Shown here piece after piece: positions 33,105-46,764 of a DNA stretch of 64,000 bases. The first letter of the stretch is position 1. Each line of letters starts with the position of its first letter. The notes below the pieces were generated by a model. It was not told the DNA's origin. It ran no database searches and worked only from the letters and a program-made list of their open reading frames with translations. The stretch comes from Ailanthus altissimus (lineage: Eukaryota > Streptophyta > Magnoliopsida > Sapindales > Simaroubaceae): contig OX327702.1 in the NCBI GenBank assembly GCA_946807835.1, positions 12,090,001 through 12,154,000 on the forward strand. Direction: 5' to 3'. A program made the translations under genes and the position numbers.

Positions 33105-36100
33105 TGTTAAGGTCGGTGCTTACGTGCCATCCCTGAATGTACATATAATTATGTATTTATACAAGTGTACATTCTCATTAAATCGCTAATACTAATTTAT
33201 ATGGTACTATACAATGTAACGTTACAGACATTGTAAATCTAAAGGAGTTTAGATCAGATCTAAAGAAGTTTAGGTAAGGGCTTATAGTTAGCCACACTGA
33301 GAGATATAAATGCTAAATGTTAGCATAGCTAAGTATTAGTTAGTTATAAGACTTAGCAGATCCAAGAGTTGGAGCCTTGTTTGTAATTGGACATAGACCT
33401 GAGAATATACCAGTAACTGTATAGTTACAAGAGTTGCAATCAAGTGTTAGGAAATGCCAGTTGTGCAAGTATGTTCTCGAATAATTGTCTCTAATCTATT
33501 TATGCCGATGCGGATCTGTCGATGGATACCTTTATATATAGATCAGCATATGTCGTACCTATAGGGTATAGATGGTCGTTCCTAGCCGACCGTGAGCTTG
33601 GAGCTGGTATTGACATATGGGTATCCAGTTAGGACTAGATATGAGACTGACTCATGAGGGCCTTTGATAGACATCTTATATAAGCCGTCAACGAAGGGTC
33701 CTCTCGAGTTGATGATGAACACATAAAAATGCATATTTATTAAGAAATTTAGTCACCATTTAATGTCACTTATTTTAGCATTTTTGTACTTTTAGCTTGA
33801 AATAAAGTGTTCTCCTTAAATTATGATTAATGAATGTTATTTGCACAGGTTTAGGTAAAATAGACATAACTCTCAATGTAAAAATCTAAATTAAGAAATT
33901 CTTGAACCTAGAGTAACATGACTCAATCTTACACAAACTTGAAGAACAATTGAAAAGCCAAATCTAATATGTTATGGGCCAAAAATTGAGATACAATAGA
34001 ATCAGGCTACAACTTCTGCTCAACTTGACCCAACTCACGTATTTTAATTGTATCTCACAAAATACATACCCAATTGATATAATTCTTGAAGCTGTGAAAT
34101 AATGAATTAATTATTAACAACTCTTATGTTGATGGTAAAGTCCAAATCAGCCGGTATCTTCTAGGCTAATGTTCTTGGCAAGGCTGAGAGACGAACTTTT
34201 ATGTTTAATAAACTACTTCTATGCTTTGATTCTTTATTAAGAGCTACAAAATGTTTGTAAGTTTGGTTGTGCCTAAACTCTTATCTATTTTATTTTCTAT
34301 AATCCAAAAGTTATAATTCTCATATTTCATATATTTTCAGTCATGCTTTCTTTATGTGATCTTGTTGAATTATAATTATTATTGGTTACATTATTTTATA
34401 TGTTAATCTTTTACTGCAATATTGTCAATTAATATATTGTCAATCTTGGATAACATGTAAAGGCAATAAATGTTTGATATTCAAGTTGATCTTTTACTGC
34501 AATATTGTCAAAATGATATGTTGTCGATCTTAGATAACTTGTATAAATGAATATGATTTGTGTTAATATTTGCAAAAGAGTTTAGTCATATCAAATGCAT
34601 GTGTTATCAAATGTGTTATATTTTACATATCTTCTGATTAATTAGTTAGATGTAAAACTGTCAATTAAGTTATAAACATTGAATCAAAGTGTAAATAGAT
34701 TTATAAAGCATAATTGTGATTTTCGAAGCATTGCTTAAATCATGATAAGACATTTTTCTCAATTCATAAACAATTCTATATCATCCACTTAAAATAATTA
34801 ATTAATTTTCTCATTTGCTACTGTTTTAATATTTTACTTCACCAACCTATTTTTTCAAAAGCTTTCTCGTGGGATCGACACCTCAATCTATACTACAATA
34901 GCCATATTATATTTTGAGCGTAAACAATTGAGTAGTATACGTGGTCCTTTGACCTGAGTGCCACGGTGGACTTGTAAGTGATCCACCATACTTTGGTTTC
35001 ACGCATATTACAGACCTTTCATTGTGTGACTGCTGGGTGTTATCGGGTATGGTCTGATGCTTATGGAGTCTGGTGTGTACAGATATGGGATCCGTTAGCT
35101 CATATAGGGAGTTCGATATCCAAATGTTTCGAGATTGTATCTCAGAAAATCTTGTGGCCACAAGCATTAACTCGAGAAAGAGTTCCGCCAAGGTGGAACA
35201 ATATGGCAAAATAGTTTACACATATTGTTCAATGAGATATAAGTTTGCAAATAAGACATGTATGAGCACTAGGGGATTTGACGGTGATAATCTATATCCC
35301 CGTACATCTAGGATATCATGACGGAAGGACTATACGTATGCGTTGTAACCTCAACTTGCATGGTTTAATGCGCTGATTTGTAATATTCGTGACGTGTGCG
35401 TGGGGCATTGCTCATGGACTCATGGAATAGTTTCATTTGACGAATCGGGCGTAGGACCTAAGGAGTCCCACAATATGGAGTGTACTCATTGTGCACTGGA
35501 GTAGCATGCCAGATTAAAGTGTTTAATCTAGCAATATTCAGCAATATTATGAGAATGCGTGCATGTCTGTATTTAAGTGTTAAATATAATAATTAGACAA
35601 TAATTATTATTTACTAATTGTATAATGACACGTGACGCATTGTGAACCATCGGTTGAGTTTACCTAAGTGCGAATTTGGTGGGACCCATTAGAGGTAGAT
35701 TTGGTAACTATTTATGAGGGGTAAAATGGTCATTTCATACTTTGATTATTTAATTGTTAAATAATTAAAATATTATATTATATAATATATTTTTATATTA
35801 TATTATATATGATTATATTATATAATATGAAATTATATATCTATTAATATTTTATTTTGGGTGCCATATAGTTGGCACCCATTATGTTTATAATATTATT
35901 ATTTTTATAATATAATATTATTATTTTATTAATATTATATTATTATTATATTATATATAATATATAAAGAGAAAGAGAGAAAGATGAGTTTTTGTGTGTT
36001 TTGGCCAAATTTGGCCGAGAGAAAGAAATGGAGATAAAGAAAGAAGAAGAAGAAGAAGAAAAAAATAATAATAAGGAAAAATGAAATTGTTTCATTTTTT

Positions 36101-36497
36101 TCTATAATGTCTTAGAAGCAATTAAGAATTGCTTCAGTTTTCATTTTTTATCCTTTTAGAGAAAAGGATAAAAACACACACTGGTCATTTTGGAGTTTAA
36201 GAGTTAAACTCGGTGCTGCGTATAAGGCTGCTGTTCTAGCTCACCAAGTCTATCGTGTTAGTACTAGAACGTCTACGAGTTAGTCTCCATGCGGATTCTA
36301 AAAATAATATGTGTATAACATTACACGTTGAGGTGAGTTTTCTATACTACTAATATATTAATGTGATTAATATATTTTATTTATTGTATTTATTGTAATT
36401 TACACGCTTCCGCCGCGTAGAATATGTATAAGATACGTATTTTAGGCATTAGACACAATTGCTCATTTATATACCCGCATGTATTAGATCCCTGACA
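33105..36497 (+). repeat. A2 5' LTR, interrupted at 33713-34926
   Basis: Starts TGTTAAGG. After removing the insertion and one duplicated pentamer it is 2,174 bp, the same net length as the A3 5' LTR. The hairpin TGGGTGCCA..TGGCACCCA is intact near 35858. Confidence 0.85.
33713..34926 (+). mobile_element. Solo LTR of gypsy type in the A2 5' LTR
   Basis: Starts TGATGAACAC and ends GCGTAAACA. Flanks GTTGA (33708-33712) and ATTGA (34927-34931) are a 4/5 duplication of one target pentamer, and the A LTR continues across. The end has GTGGGATCGACACC, typical of Athila/Tat-like LTRs. It has an internal partial duplication (GATCTTTTACTGCAATATTG near 34400 and 34490). No coding sequence. Confidence 0.75.
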
Positions 36498-36501
36498 AAA
36501 A

Positions 36502-37616
36502 TGGTATCAGAGCCATTTATGACATATATGGTGTTGGTTGAGTAAATGGATGCAAAAGGCCCAGTATAAATGGCGTGTTTCAAGTGTTGAAATGGGTATG
36601 CTTAAGGAGAAGCACGGGGCGCTTTAGCGCCAGTGGGCTGAGGCCGCAGCACTAGGGGTTTGACCTCCCAGTGCTGCAGCGATGCAATTCGGCGGCGCGG
36701 TGGTATACTATTTACTTTAACAGTAGCACATAAATAGTATTCTTTAATGTTCATAGCTACAGTGATTTTAACAGTGTTTCAAAATTATTTTTGCATGTGT
36801 AAATTTATAAGATGTAGAGATAAAAGTTATCATTCTACATTATAAATTAGGGTTTATGAGATGCAGTGATAATAAGTTATCAGTCTGCATTATAAACCAG
36901 AATTAATTTTTCTGTGCTGGTAACCGTAATGGAAGCCCTACTGATGAGGCTTGGTTGTGCTTGCATCACCCTTCCTAAGAAAATTGAGACTAAAGATACA
37001 AAAATCTCTCTTAATCAGATTGAAGAATATTACATTATAAGTTAATATTTTATTCTGATTCGTCTTGTCAATACGGTGTTAGACGATTCACATCGGTCTT
37101 TTTTTAATATTGCTACAGCGTAAGGGACTTGGTCGGTTGGACTTGGACTATACCGGTTAAACATGAGATAAGGCAAATATATGCGAAAGTATTGCCCAAT
37201 ATTGCTATAGCGTGAAGATAATATCAGTAGCATATATTTGATTATTGACAAGTTAATCTGGAATACACTTACCCAATATTGCTACAGCGTGAAGATAATG
37301 TGTATTCAGGATCAAGTGGTAAGAGTTACATGAGATGCAATTGACAAATGTTGTCTACTTGTTGGGTTTACAAAGGCCAATATTGCTACAACGTGTGGCC
37401 CAAGTAAATTTTAATGGGATCTACTTCCTACTGTATAGTTTAAAAGAGTTTAAACTACCGTTTTTCCATTTGAGAGATTACCGAGATTATGTAAAGCAGT
37501 GGGAGGGCATTTTAAATCGAAAATGTATAATTAGTATACCCATAATTTAAAATGTTCATTAGCGATTTAATAACTATTCTACTTATATCTCCTGTTATTT
37601 TGGCCTGTCAAGTTTA
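36502..37616 (+). other. A2 primer-binding site and stem-loop leader
   Basis: TGGTATCAGAGC (36502-36513) is the exact initiator tRNA-Met complement. The leader repeats the A1 pattern: a GC-rich patch at 36612-36700 and loop motifs at 37104-37125 (left part decayed), 37196-37217, 37273-37294 and 37377-37398. A 71-codon sense frame over the fourth loop (37335-37550) is also largely open in A0 and A3, but it lies upstream of gag in a hairpin-rich region. Confidence 0.8.
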
Positions 37617-40606
37617 ATGGCCACTACAAAGCAGTTGGTATGCATAATTGATGCAGTCCAACTCTAGAGTGCTAGGAATTACTCTGATGAGTGGATGAAT
37701 CTAGAAAATGTTCTAGATTCAAAAAATTTTGGATTTATTGTTGATCAGAATTTGTCGTAAGGTATTTCTAATAATACTTCACTAGAGGATTGAGTAGAGG
37801 GGGTGTGACCCTCTTTGCTCAGGGTGCTTCATCTTCTACTTCAAGTATATCTGGTGAGACCAAATGAGTTAGGAGAAGAAGATGAGATAGATACCGAGCA
37901 CAAATCCTCAGAGGCAACATTTATCCAAAGATCAACGAGAGAGCGTATAGATAGAAAATGTTTCCACTACAGTAAGGTTAGGTATTGGAAATCCTTCTAT
38001 CCTAGAAGCCTTATAATTGTTAGGAACACTCCCACAGGTCTGTGTATGACACATATAAACATTTCTAGGGCATATGATATCAGCTCAAGCTGGGTATGAG
38101 ATACTGCATGCCCCTTTTATATCTGTAATATGTTGCAGGGATTGAGAGAGACTTCAATGCAACAGCTTGTAGAAGTAAAGTTGAGAGTAAGAAATGGTGA
38201 TTTCTTGCAGGTCCAATTTGTTAGGCAACTTGACTTACTTCTTGTATGCAATACAATAGTTACATTGCATAATAAATATGATGTTTTATTAGCTAAATAT
38301 CAGTTAATAAATAGACATTATATACAATTCGAAATGTCAGTAGATCGGAATCCTTAAATGATATGGAACTGTGGCATGTAAGTTAGGTCATATAAGCGTA
38401 AGACGCTTATCCGTCTGGTTAAGGATGACTGGATTCTTAATCTAACTATAAAGATTTAACCAGTTTATGAATAATGTATTCACGAAGATGACCAAACATA
38501 TCAAAATGTACGTCACATCCCTTCGATTAGATCAAGAAAGTGAATACATCAACAACAATATTTTCTGTTAGTTTAAGGAAGAATGAGATTCTCACTCATT
38601 ATAGTCTTTTAGGTAATCCATAACATAATGATGTTTAGGAAAGTAAAAATCAGACTTTATTAGAAATGGTCCGATTGATAATGAGTGTTACCAATCTATA
38701 TCTGTGAAAATATGCTCCAAATACAACTGCTTATTAAGTAGAGTTCCATCAAAAATTGTTCCTTTCATTCCGTATGAGATACAGAAAGGAAAAAAGTTGT
38801 ATCTTAAATATGTTAAGACTTAGGGTTGTCCTACTTACGTAAGTTACGTAACAAGATATCTTATTTTGTAAGAGTTACTTAGCAAGATAAACAACACCCA
38901 AAAGGTACAAGTATACGTTCATTGTGTATCCTATATATTCAATAAGATACTAGCTCTATGATTTAGAGAAGCGAAGTGTGTTCGTTTCTCAATATATCGC
39001 TATTATAGAGAAAGAGTTTCTCATGGAACGTGAAAATCATAGAAAGATTGAACTTGGTGAATTCAATCTAATAATATTTGAACCAAGGATGAGAACTCAG
39101 GCTTAATTAAGCATTGACCTTTTTGCACACTTTCTAGTAGGTCGAAAAGGATGTCTAGGTCACCTTTTAGGTATGATAGATACCTGAAGGTGAACTTAGA
39201 GTTTTCTTGGTAGAAGCAAATCATACTTGACCTACAGGAAGACAATGTCAAACATCGATTCAGGAAGCAACAAGAAGCCATGAAAACAAAATTGACTTTA
39301 TGCATCTGAATTAAATCTGGGACTTGGTTAAGCTACCTATGAGAATTGTTCTCATTGGTTGTAAAGGGTTTACAAAGAGGTAGTGGGAGCTAAATAGAAG
39401 GTAGAGACCTTCTAGGCTTTATAATGATTCTAGAAAAGTAATCCTTAATGATCTGGGATCAAATAAGAGGAAACCTTTGGACTAATGTTGATGCTAAAGT
39501 TGATTAGTATATTATTGGCTCTTGCAGTATATTATAACTTTGAAGTTTGACAGATGGATGTAAGGAATGCATTTTGGAATGGATATCTCAAGTAAGAGAT
39601 ATTTATGGAATAGCCTGATAGTTTTACGTCCAGCCAGACTTTTGGTCTAGTGTGCATAAAAGGTCAGTGGGAGCATGATAGTCTTCTTAATGCTCTTTGT
39701 TGATGACATATTAGTCATTGGGAATGATGTCAATATGTTATAATCGGTCAGACGTAGCTCGTAAGTATTTTTCCATAAAGGATTTAGGAAAGGCTTCCTT
39801 TATACTAAGTATAAAGCTTTATAGAGATAGAGCTAGAGCTAGGAAGTTGATAGGACTCTCCCAAATCATTTCACATCAATATATTTGGTGTTCATCTTTC
39901 AAGAAGAGTGTCTCTTTACATGAAAGTTAAGAGAGTTAGAATTTCTTAACACACCAGATACATTAGCTCTTCAGAGATTGATATATGCTATGATGTGTTA
40001 AAGACCTGAGATCAGTTTGACTGTAAGAGTTATGAGTGGGTTTCAGTCTGATTCACGTGACCACCATTTGATTGCAGTCAAACATATCCTGAGGTGCCTA
40101 AAGGGTACAAAGGATAAGTTTCTCAAATATGGAGAAAGTACCTTACAAATGAGAAGATGCATGGAGTCAGACTTTTAGTTTAACCTACATGATAGAGAGT
40201 CTACATCTGCGAATGTGCTCATTCTCATTAGTACTAAGTAAGTTGGAATTACACCAAACTGGGATTCACTGCTTATTAATAAGTACGCAGCGGAAACGAC
40301 AGTCAAGATTCATAGATTTATCGCTAGCCTTAGAAGAGTTTCTACACAGATGGATCATATCCCATAAGTTTGCAATAAAACAAGGCCATAGTACAAGCCG
40401 AAGTGCCAAGAGGACACTAGTACTCTAATTATGTTGAGAGGAGTCTCATATGACTAGAGGGATTTAGACTAAAAGAGATGTGATTATCTATAAAAGTGCT
40501 CTTTAAATAATTTAACGGACCCACATTCTAATGCCATGACTCTAAAAGTGTTTATGAAACATAGAGAGTCGATGTGTATGAGATACCATCAGGAATGACA
40601 CTAGAC
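37617..40606 (+). pseudogene. A2 gag-pol remnant
   Basis: gag ATG at 37617; knuckle near 37957 (C-F-H-Y-S-K-V); protease with TGA at 38097-38099 before Asp-Thr; integrase start L-W-H near 38366; reverse transcriptase Q-M-D-V-R near 39550 and, 24 codons after the P-D-S-F motif, L-F-V-D-D-I-L in another frame near 39700; RNase H from about 40010. The piece between P-D-S-F and V-D-D that should encode YGLKQ is missing. Additional copy-specific stops are present throughout. Confidence 0.85.
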
Positions 40607-40618
40607 CAAGTGGGAGAT
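40607..40618 (+). promoter_or_regulatory. Polypurine tract of A2
   Basis: CAAGTGGGAGAT directly precedes the 3' LTR. Confidence 0.75.
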
Positions 40619-42837
40619 AGTTAGGGACGGTGCTTACGTGCCATCCCTAAATGTATATATACTTGTGTATTTATACAAGTGTACATTCCCATTAAATCGC
40701 TAATACTAATTTATATGGTACTATACAATGTAACGTTACAGGCATTATAGATCTGAAAGAGTTCAGATCAGATCTAAAGGAGTATAGGTAAGGGCTCATA
40801 GTTAGCCACGCTGAGAGATTTAAATGTTAAATGTTAGCATAACTAAGTGTTAGCTGGTTATAATACTAAGCAGATCTAAGAGTTTGAGCATTGTCTGTAA
40901 TGAGACATAGACCTGGGAAAATACCAGTAACTACATAGTTGTAAGAGTTAAAGTGGGGTGCCAAGAAATGCCAGTTGTGCAAGTATGTTCTCGAATAATT
41001 GTCCCTGATCTATTTATGCCGATGCGGGTCATCGGTGGATACCTTTATATATAGATAAGCATATGTCATACCTATAGTGTATAGATGGTCGTTCCTAACC
41101 GACTGTGAGCTTGGAACTCGTATTGACATATGGGTATCCAATTAGGACTGGATATGAGACTGACTCACGAGGGCCTCCGTTAGACATCCTATATAAGCCA
41201 TCAACGGAGAGTCCTCTCAAGTTGAGTAGTATACGTTGTCCTTTGGCCTAAGTGCCACGGTGGATTTGTAAGTGATCCATCATACTTTGGTTCCACATAT
41301 GTCACAGACCTTTCATGGTGTGACCACTAGGTGTCGCTAGGGATGGTCCAATGCTTATGGAGTTCGGTGTGTACAGATATGAGATCCGTTAGCTCGTATA
41401 GGGAGTTCGATATCCAGATGCTTCGAGATTGTATCTCAAAAAGTCTTATGGCCACAAGAATTAATCCCAGGAAAGAGTTCCGCCAAGGTGGAACAATATG
41501 GCAAAATAGTTTGCACATATTGTTCAATGAGATACAAGTCTGGAGATAAGACATGGATGAGCACTAGGGGATTTGACAGTGATAATCTATATCCTTGCAC
41601 ATCCAGGATATCATGACGGAAGAACTATACGTATGCATTGTAACCTCAGCTTGCATGGTTCAACGAGCTAATTTGTAATCTTCCTGACGTATGCGTGAGG
41701 CATTACTCATGGACTCATGGAATAGTTCCATTTGACGAATCGGGCGTAGGACCTAAGGAGTTCTGCAATATAGAGTGTACTCGTTGTGCACTAAGGCAGC
41801 GTGCCAAATTAAAGTGTTTAATCTAGTAATATTCAGCAATATCATGGGAATGCGTGCGTATCTGTATTTAAGTGTTAAATATAACAATTAGACAATAATT
41901 GTTATTTACTAATTGTATAATGACACGTGACGCATTGTGGACCATCGTTTGAGTTTACCCAAGTGCGAATTTGGTGAGACCCACTAGAGGTGACTTGGTA
42001 ACTATTCATGAGGGGCAAAATAGTCATTTCACACTTTGATTATTTAATTGTTAAATAATTAAAATATCTCTCTTATTATATTATATAATATATTTTTATA
42101 TTATATTATATATTATTATATTATAATATTATATTATATAATATTTTATTATATGATATTATATATTTATTAATATTTTATTTTGGGTGCCATATAGTTG
42201 GCACCCATTATGTTTATTATATTATTATTTTATTAATATAATATTATTATTTTATTAATATAATATTATTATTTTATTAATATTATATTATTATTATATT
42301 ATATATATATATAAAGAGAAAGATGAGTTTTTGTATGTCTTGGCCAAATTTGGTCGAGTGAAAGAAATGGAGGAAAAGAAAGAAGAAGAAGAAAAAAAAA
42401 TAATAATAATAAAGAAAAATAAAATTGTTTCATTTTTTTTTATAATGTCTTAGAAGCAATTAAGAATTGCTTTAGTTTTCATTTTTTATCCATTTGGAGA
42501 AAATGATAAAAACACATACTTGCCATTTTGGGATTTAAGAGTTCAACCCGGTGCTACGTATAAGGCTACTATTCTAGCTCTCTAAGCCCACCGTATTGGT
42601 GACTAAAATTGTCTGCGAGTTAGTCTCCTTGCGGACTCCAAAAAAAATACGTGTGTAACATTACACGTTGAGGTGAGTTCTCTATACTACTAATATATTA
42701 ATGTGATTAATATATTTCATTTATTGTGTTTATTGTAATTTACACGCTTCTGCCGCATAGAATAATTATAAGATACGTATTTTAGGCAATAGACACAATT
42801 GCACATGCATACACCCACATGTATTAGATCCCCGACA
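40619..42837 (+). repeat. A2 3' LTR
   Basis: 2,219 bp, first bases AGTTAGGG (TG changed to AG), ends CCCGACA. Contains GTAACGTTAC (40730-40739), the conserved block (about 41230-41390), the intact TGGGTGCCA hairpin (42184) and the 3' palindrome with one change (42649). Confidence 0.9.
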
Positions 42838-44073
42838 AAGGATGGTTGGATTCTTAATCTAACCATAAAGACTTAATCAATCTATGAATAATGTTTTCAC
42901 AGAGATGACCAAACATATCAGAATATACTTCACATCCCTTTGATTAGAACAAGGTAGTGAGTACATCAATAGCAAGTTTCCGTTTGTTTAAGGAGAATGA
43001 GATTCTCACTCACTATAGTCCTTCGGGTAATCTATAACATAATGATGTTTTGGTGAGGAGGAATCAAACTTTATTAGATATTATCTGATTGATAATGTGT
43101 TATCGATCTATATCTGTGAAAATATGCTCCAAATATAACTACTTATTAAGTAGAGTTCTATCAGAAGTTGTTCTTTCTATTTAGTATGAGATACATAAAT
43201 GAAGGAAACCGTATCTTAAATAAGTTAAGACTTAGGGCTATCCTGCTTATGTAAGAGTTAAGTTCCAGGGTATCTTATTTTGTAAGAGTTACACAATAAG
43301 ATAAACAACACCTAAGAGGTGCAACTATAGGTTCATTGAGTATCCTGTGAATTTAATAGGATACTAGATCTATGATTCAGAGAAGCGAAGTGTGTTCATT
43401 TCTCTGTATACTACTATCCTAGAGAAAGAGTTTCTCATGGGTCTTGGGAATCAAAGAAAGATTGAGCTTGGTGAAGTCAATCTAGAAATCAATGAACCAA
43501 GGATGGAAACTCATGATCAATTAAGCAGTGACCTTTTAGCACACCTCCAAATGGGTCGGAAAGGATGTCTAGATCACCTTTTACGTATGGTTGATACCTA
43601 AATGTGAACTTTGAGTTTTTTTGGTAGAAGAAAATCATCCTTGACCTATAGGCAGTCGATGTTAGACATAGAATAGGGAAGTAGCAAGAAGCCATGAAAA
43701 CAATATTGACTATATGCATCATAATCAAGTCTGAGACTTGGTTAAGCTACCTGTGAGAATTGTTCTCATTAGTTGTAAAGGGTTTACAAAGAGGTAGTGG
43801 AAGCCAGTTGAACGGTAGAGACCTTCTAAGCTCTATATTGGTTTTAGAAAGGTAATCCTCACTGATTTAGGATCAATTAAAGGGAAATCTTTTGACTAGT
43901 ATTGATGTTAAAGTTGATTAGAATGTTATTGGCTCTTGCAATATATTATGACTTTGAAGTTTGGCAAATGGATGTAAGGAAGGCATTCCAGAATGGATAC
44001 CTCGAGTAAGAGAAATTCATAGAACAGCCTGAAGGTTTTATGTCTAGCCAGACTTCTACTCTAGTGTACATGA
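42838..44073 (+). pseudogene. A1 integrase and N-terminal RT remnant
   Basis: Resumes A1 at the integrase start and ends with an intact W-Q-M-D-V-R-K-A-F-Q-N-G-Y-L-E near 43963, followed by E-Q-P-E-G-F. It is cut at 44073 by a solo LTR; CATGA at 44069-44073 is the left target-site copy. Confidence 0.8.
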
Positions 44074-46498
44074 TGTTAGGTGTATGTCTATCGAGTGTGT
44101 GATAATCTGAGTGTATACGTAATTTCAAAATTACTATATATACAGCGAAAGCATGTTACAAAATACATCCATTTTAAAATTTTTAACATATGTCACATAT
44201 ATGCATAAGTTAACAATTATAAAATTTATGTATGATGAACAATATTGTACTAAAAATATAATGTAAAATACTCACCTAATGAAGGTAGCTTTATAAATTC
44301 TTCAAGTCCTTCAATAATCCATGTGAAGAGCTCACCTTGAAGTATATGTTGAACAATTTTAGTCCATAACTTTTGGTGGGATTAAGGAGCTAGAATGGTA
44401 GCTTAGTGTTTAGAATTTTCAGTACTTGTATTCAAACTCTTTTGAATACAATTTTTGTTTCTTAAATAGAGATAGTAAATATTTTCTATACAACTCTTGT
44501 ATTAATTAAAAATATTTAACATACAACTCTTGTATATTAATCTTAGAAATAATTTCTATATGATAATTATTTTAAACAACTCTTTGCCAAATAATTATCT
44601 TTTCTCCATTTTCATTTCATTCATTTGTGGCCATCCATTAAAGGAGATGAAGAGAAGTTTGTTTATTTTTCAACACTTGAAAGAATAAAACTCAAAGAAC
44701 TCTCTCTTACCTCTCTTCCTCCCATTGCCGAATTCTTCTCCAAGAATTGAATGAATCAATTCAATTGTTTTGCCAAAATTCATTTTGTTTATTCAACACT
44801 TTGATTAAATAAAAGGAAGTGCTCCCCCAATTTTATTGTTGGTCTCCCACTTAGGATTCATTAAACCAAGCACTAGAATAATGGCCACCTAAATTAATCT
44901 TTAACAAACAAATATAATTACTTTAATTATAATGGGTAATTAAATGACTAACATCTAGGCTCCTCATTGTATTAAAATACAATGCTATGATTTATATATA
45001 TTATAATATTATCTAATAATATAATAACAATAAATTAATTTAATTATTCAAAATAATTTTGAATAATTATTTTTTACCTTACTAATTTTTACTACCATAG
45101 TTAAATGGTAAAAAGGTAAAATCAAATCATGAAACAAATTTTGTCATTTGTCAATATTTTATTAATTAACAACCCTTATTAATTAATTCAATGATGTACT
45201 TAACAATTAAGTCTTGACAAATGTATAATTCAAGGGATCCCTCAACAATCGTTCTATTTTGCTGAAATGTATTGGATCGAACTATTCAATCCAATCCGCT
45301 ACCCCAGTGCGCAATGAGTACACTTCATATTGTGAGACTCTCTAGGTCCACACCTAATTTATCGTATAGAGCTCCTCCATACGTCTGTGAACAATGTCCC
45401 CCACACACATTACGGATATTACAAATTAGTGTGTTAGACCATGCAAGTTGAGGTTATTACATATTCGTATAATCCTTCCATCATTTATATCCTTGAAGAG
45501 CAGAGATATAGATCATCACCGTCAAATCTCTTATTTGCTCAACTATGAATTTATCTCCAGATTTATATTTCATTAAACAATATCCATAAACACTTTTGTG
45601 ATATTATTTATTCATTCAAAAGATCTTTTTTGAGGTTTATGCTTGCGGCCACAAGTCTTTCTGAAATACAATCTCGAAGTATCAGGATATACAACCCACT
45701 CATATTAGCTGATGGATCCCATATCTACGCACACCGGACTTCATGAGCATCGGACCATACCCAGCGACACTCAGCAGTCAGACCATAAAAGGTTTCTAAC
45801 ATGTGTGGAACCAAAGCATAGTAGATCACTCACAAGCCCACCGTGGCGCTCAGGTCAAAGGACCACAAATACTACTCAACTCGGAAGACCTTCCATTGAC
45901 AGCTTATGAGATGTCTGTTGGATGTCTTCGTGAGTCTGTTCAATATTCAGTCTTTACTGAATATCTGCATCTCTATACGAGCTTCCTACTAAGCTCATGG
46001 TTTGCTAAGACTAACCATCTAGACCATCCAGATATAGACATACACTAATCTATATTAATGGGTTCCACCGATAGACCCGCACCGATGAAATTAGATCAGG
46101 AACATTATGTTTGAGAACACACTTGCATAATAACATTTCTTAACACTATCTGTAACTCATTGCAGCTATGTCATTACTAATATATTCTCAGGTCATTGTC
46201 CTATTCCAGACAAGGCTCTAACTCCTTAGAATTTGCTAATTCTTATAAAATTACTAACTCTTAGTACCACTAACTCTTAGTGTTTATAACTATTAGCGTT
46301 GCTAACTCTTAGCCCTGGTCTAAACTCTTTTAGACTAAATCTGAACTCTTTCATATCATACAATGTCTGAAACGTTACAAGCATCTTACCATTTAATAAT
46401 AAATAATATTGACGATTTTATTAGAAATAATAATTGTATAAATACTATCACTATATATTTATACATTATGGGATGACATGTAAGCATAAATCCCAACA
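44074..46498 (-). mobile_element. Solo LTR, copia-type family B, copy B2, reverse
   Basis: Minus-strand start TGTTGGGATTTATGC at 46498, as in B1. Flanks CATGA and CATAA (46499-46503) are a 4/5 duplication of the A1 sequence. The family A-like conserved block is at about 45700-45870. It has no internal element sequence. A plus-strand 65-codon frame at 45712-45909 lies over that block (see findings). Confidence 0.85.
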
Positions 46499-46764
46499 CA
46501 TAAAAGGTAAGTGTGCGCATGATAATCTTCTTAATGCTCTTTGTTGATGACATACTAGTCATTGGGAATGATGTCAGTATGTTATAATCGGTCAAAAGTA
46601 CCTCGTAAGAATTTCTCCATAAAGGATTTGTGAGAGGCTTCCTTTATACTAGGTATAAAGCTTTATAGAGATAAAGCTAGAAAGGTGATAGGACTCTCCA
46701 AAATCATTTCACATCAATAGACCTGGTGTTCATCTTTCAAGAAGAGTGTCTCCTTAGATGGAAA
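46499..46764 (+). pseudogene. A1 RT C-terminal remnant
   Basis: Carries F-V-D-D near 46543, then the K-L-Y-R-D-K-A region. Ends at the A3 insertion; GGAAA (46760-46764) is the left target copy. Confidence 0.75.

Larger units (their letters stand above)
33105..42837 (+). mobile_element. Family A copia element A2, complete, nested in A1
   Basis: 5' LTR 33105-36497 (holding a solo LTR), primer-binding site 36502-36513, internal region to 40618, 3' LTR 40619-42837. Host sequence of A1 resumes exactly after 42837. The 5-bp flanks AAGGT (33100-33104) and AAGGA (42838-42842) are a near-perfect duplication. It is a full element in structure but its polyprotein is broken. Confidence 0.9.

Noticed and set aside
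37335..37550. 71-codon leader frame in A2 (also largely open in A0 and A3) as an upstream protein gene
   Set aside because: The region is dominated by hairpins, the frame has no recognisable domain, and gag starts further down; conservation is explained by the RNA structure.
45712..45909. Antisense LTR frame as a real gene
   Set aside because: Related frames occur over the same LTR block in several copies but are broken or shifted in others (55540, 47945); kept only as a question for codon-position testing.
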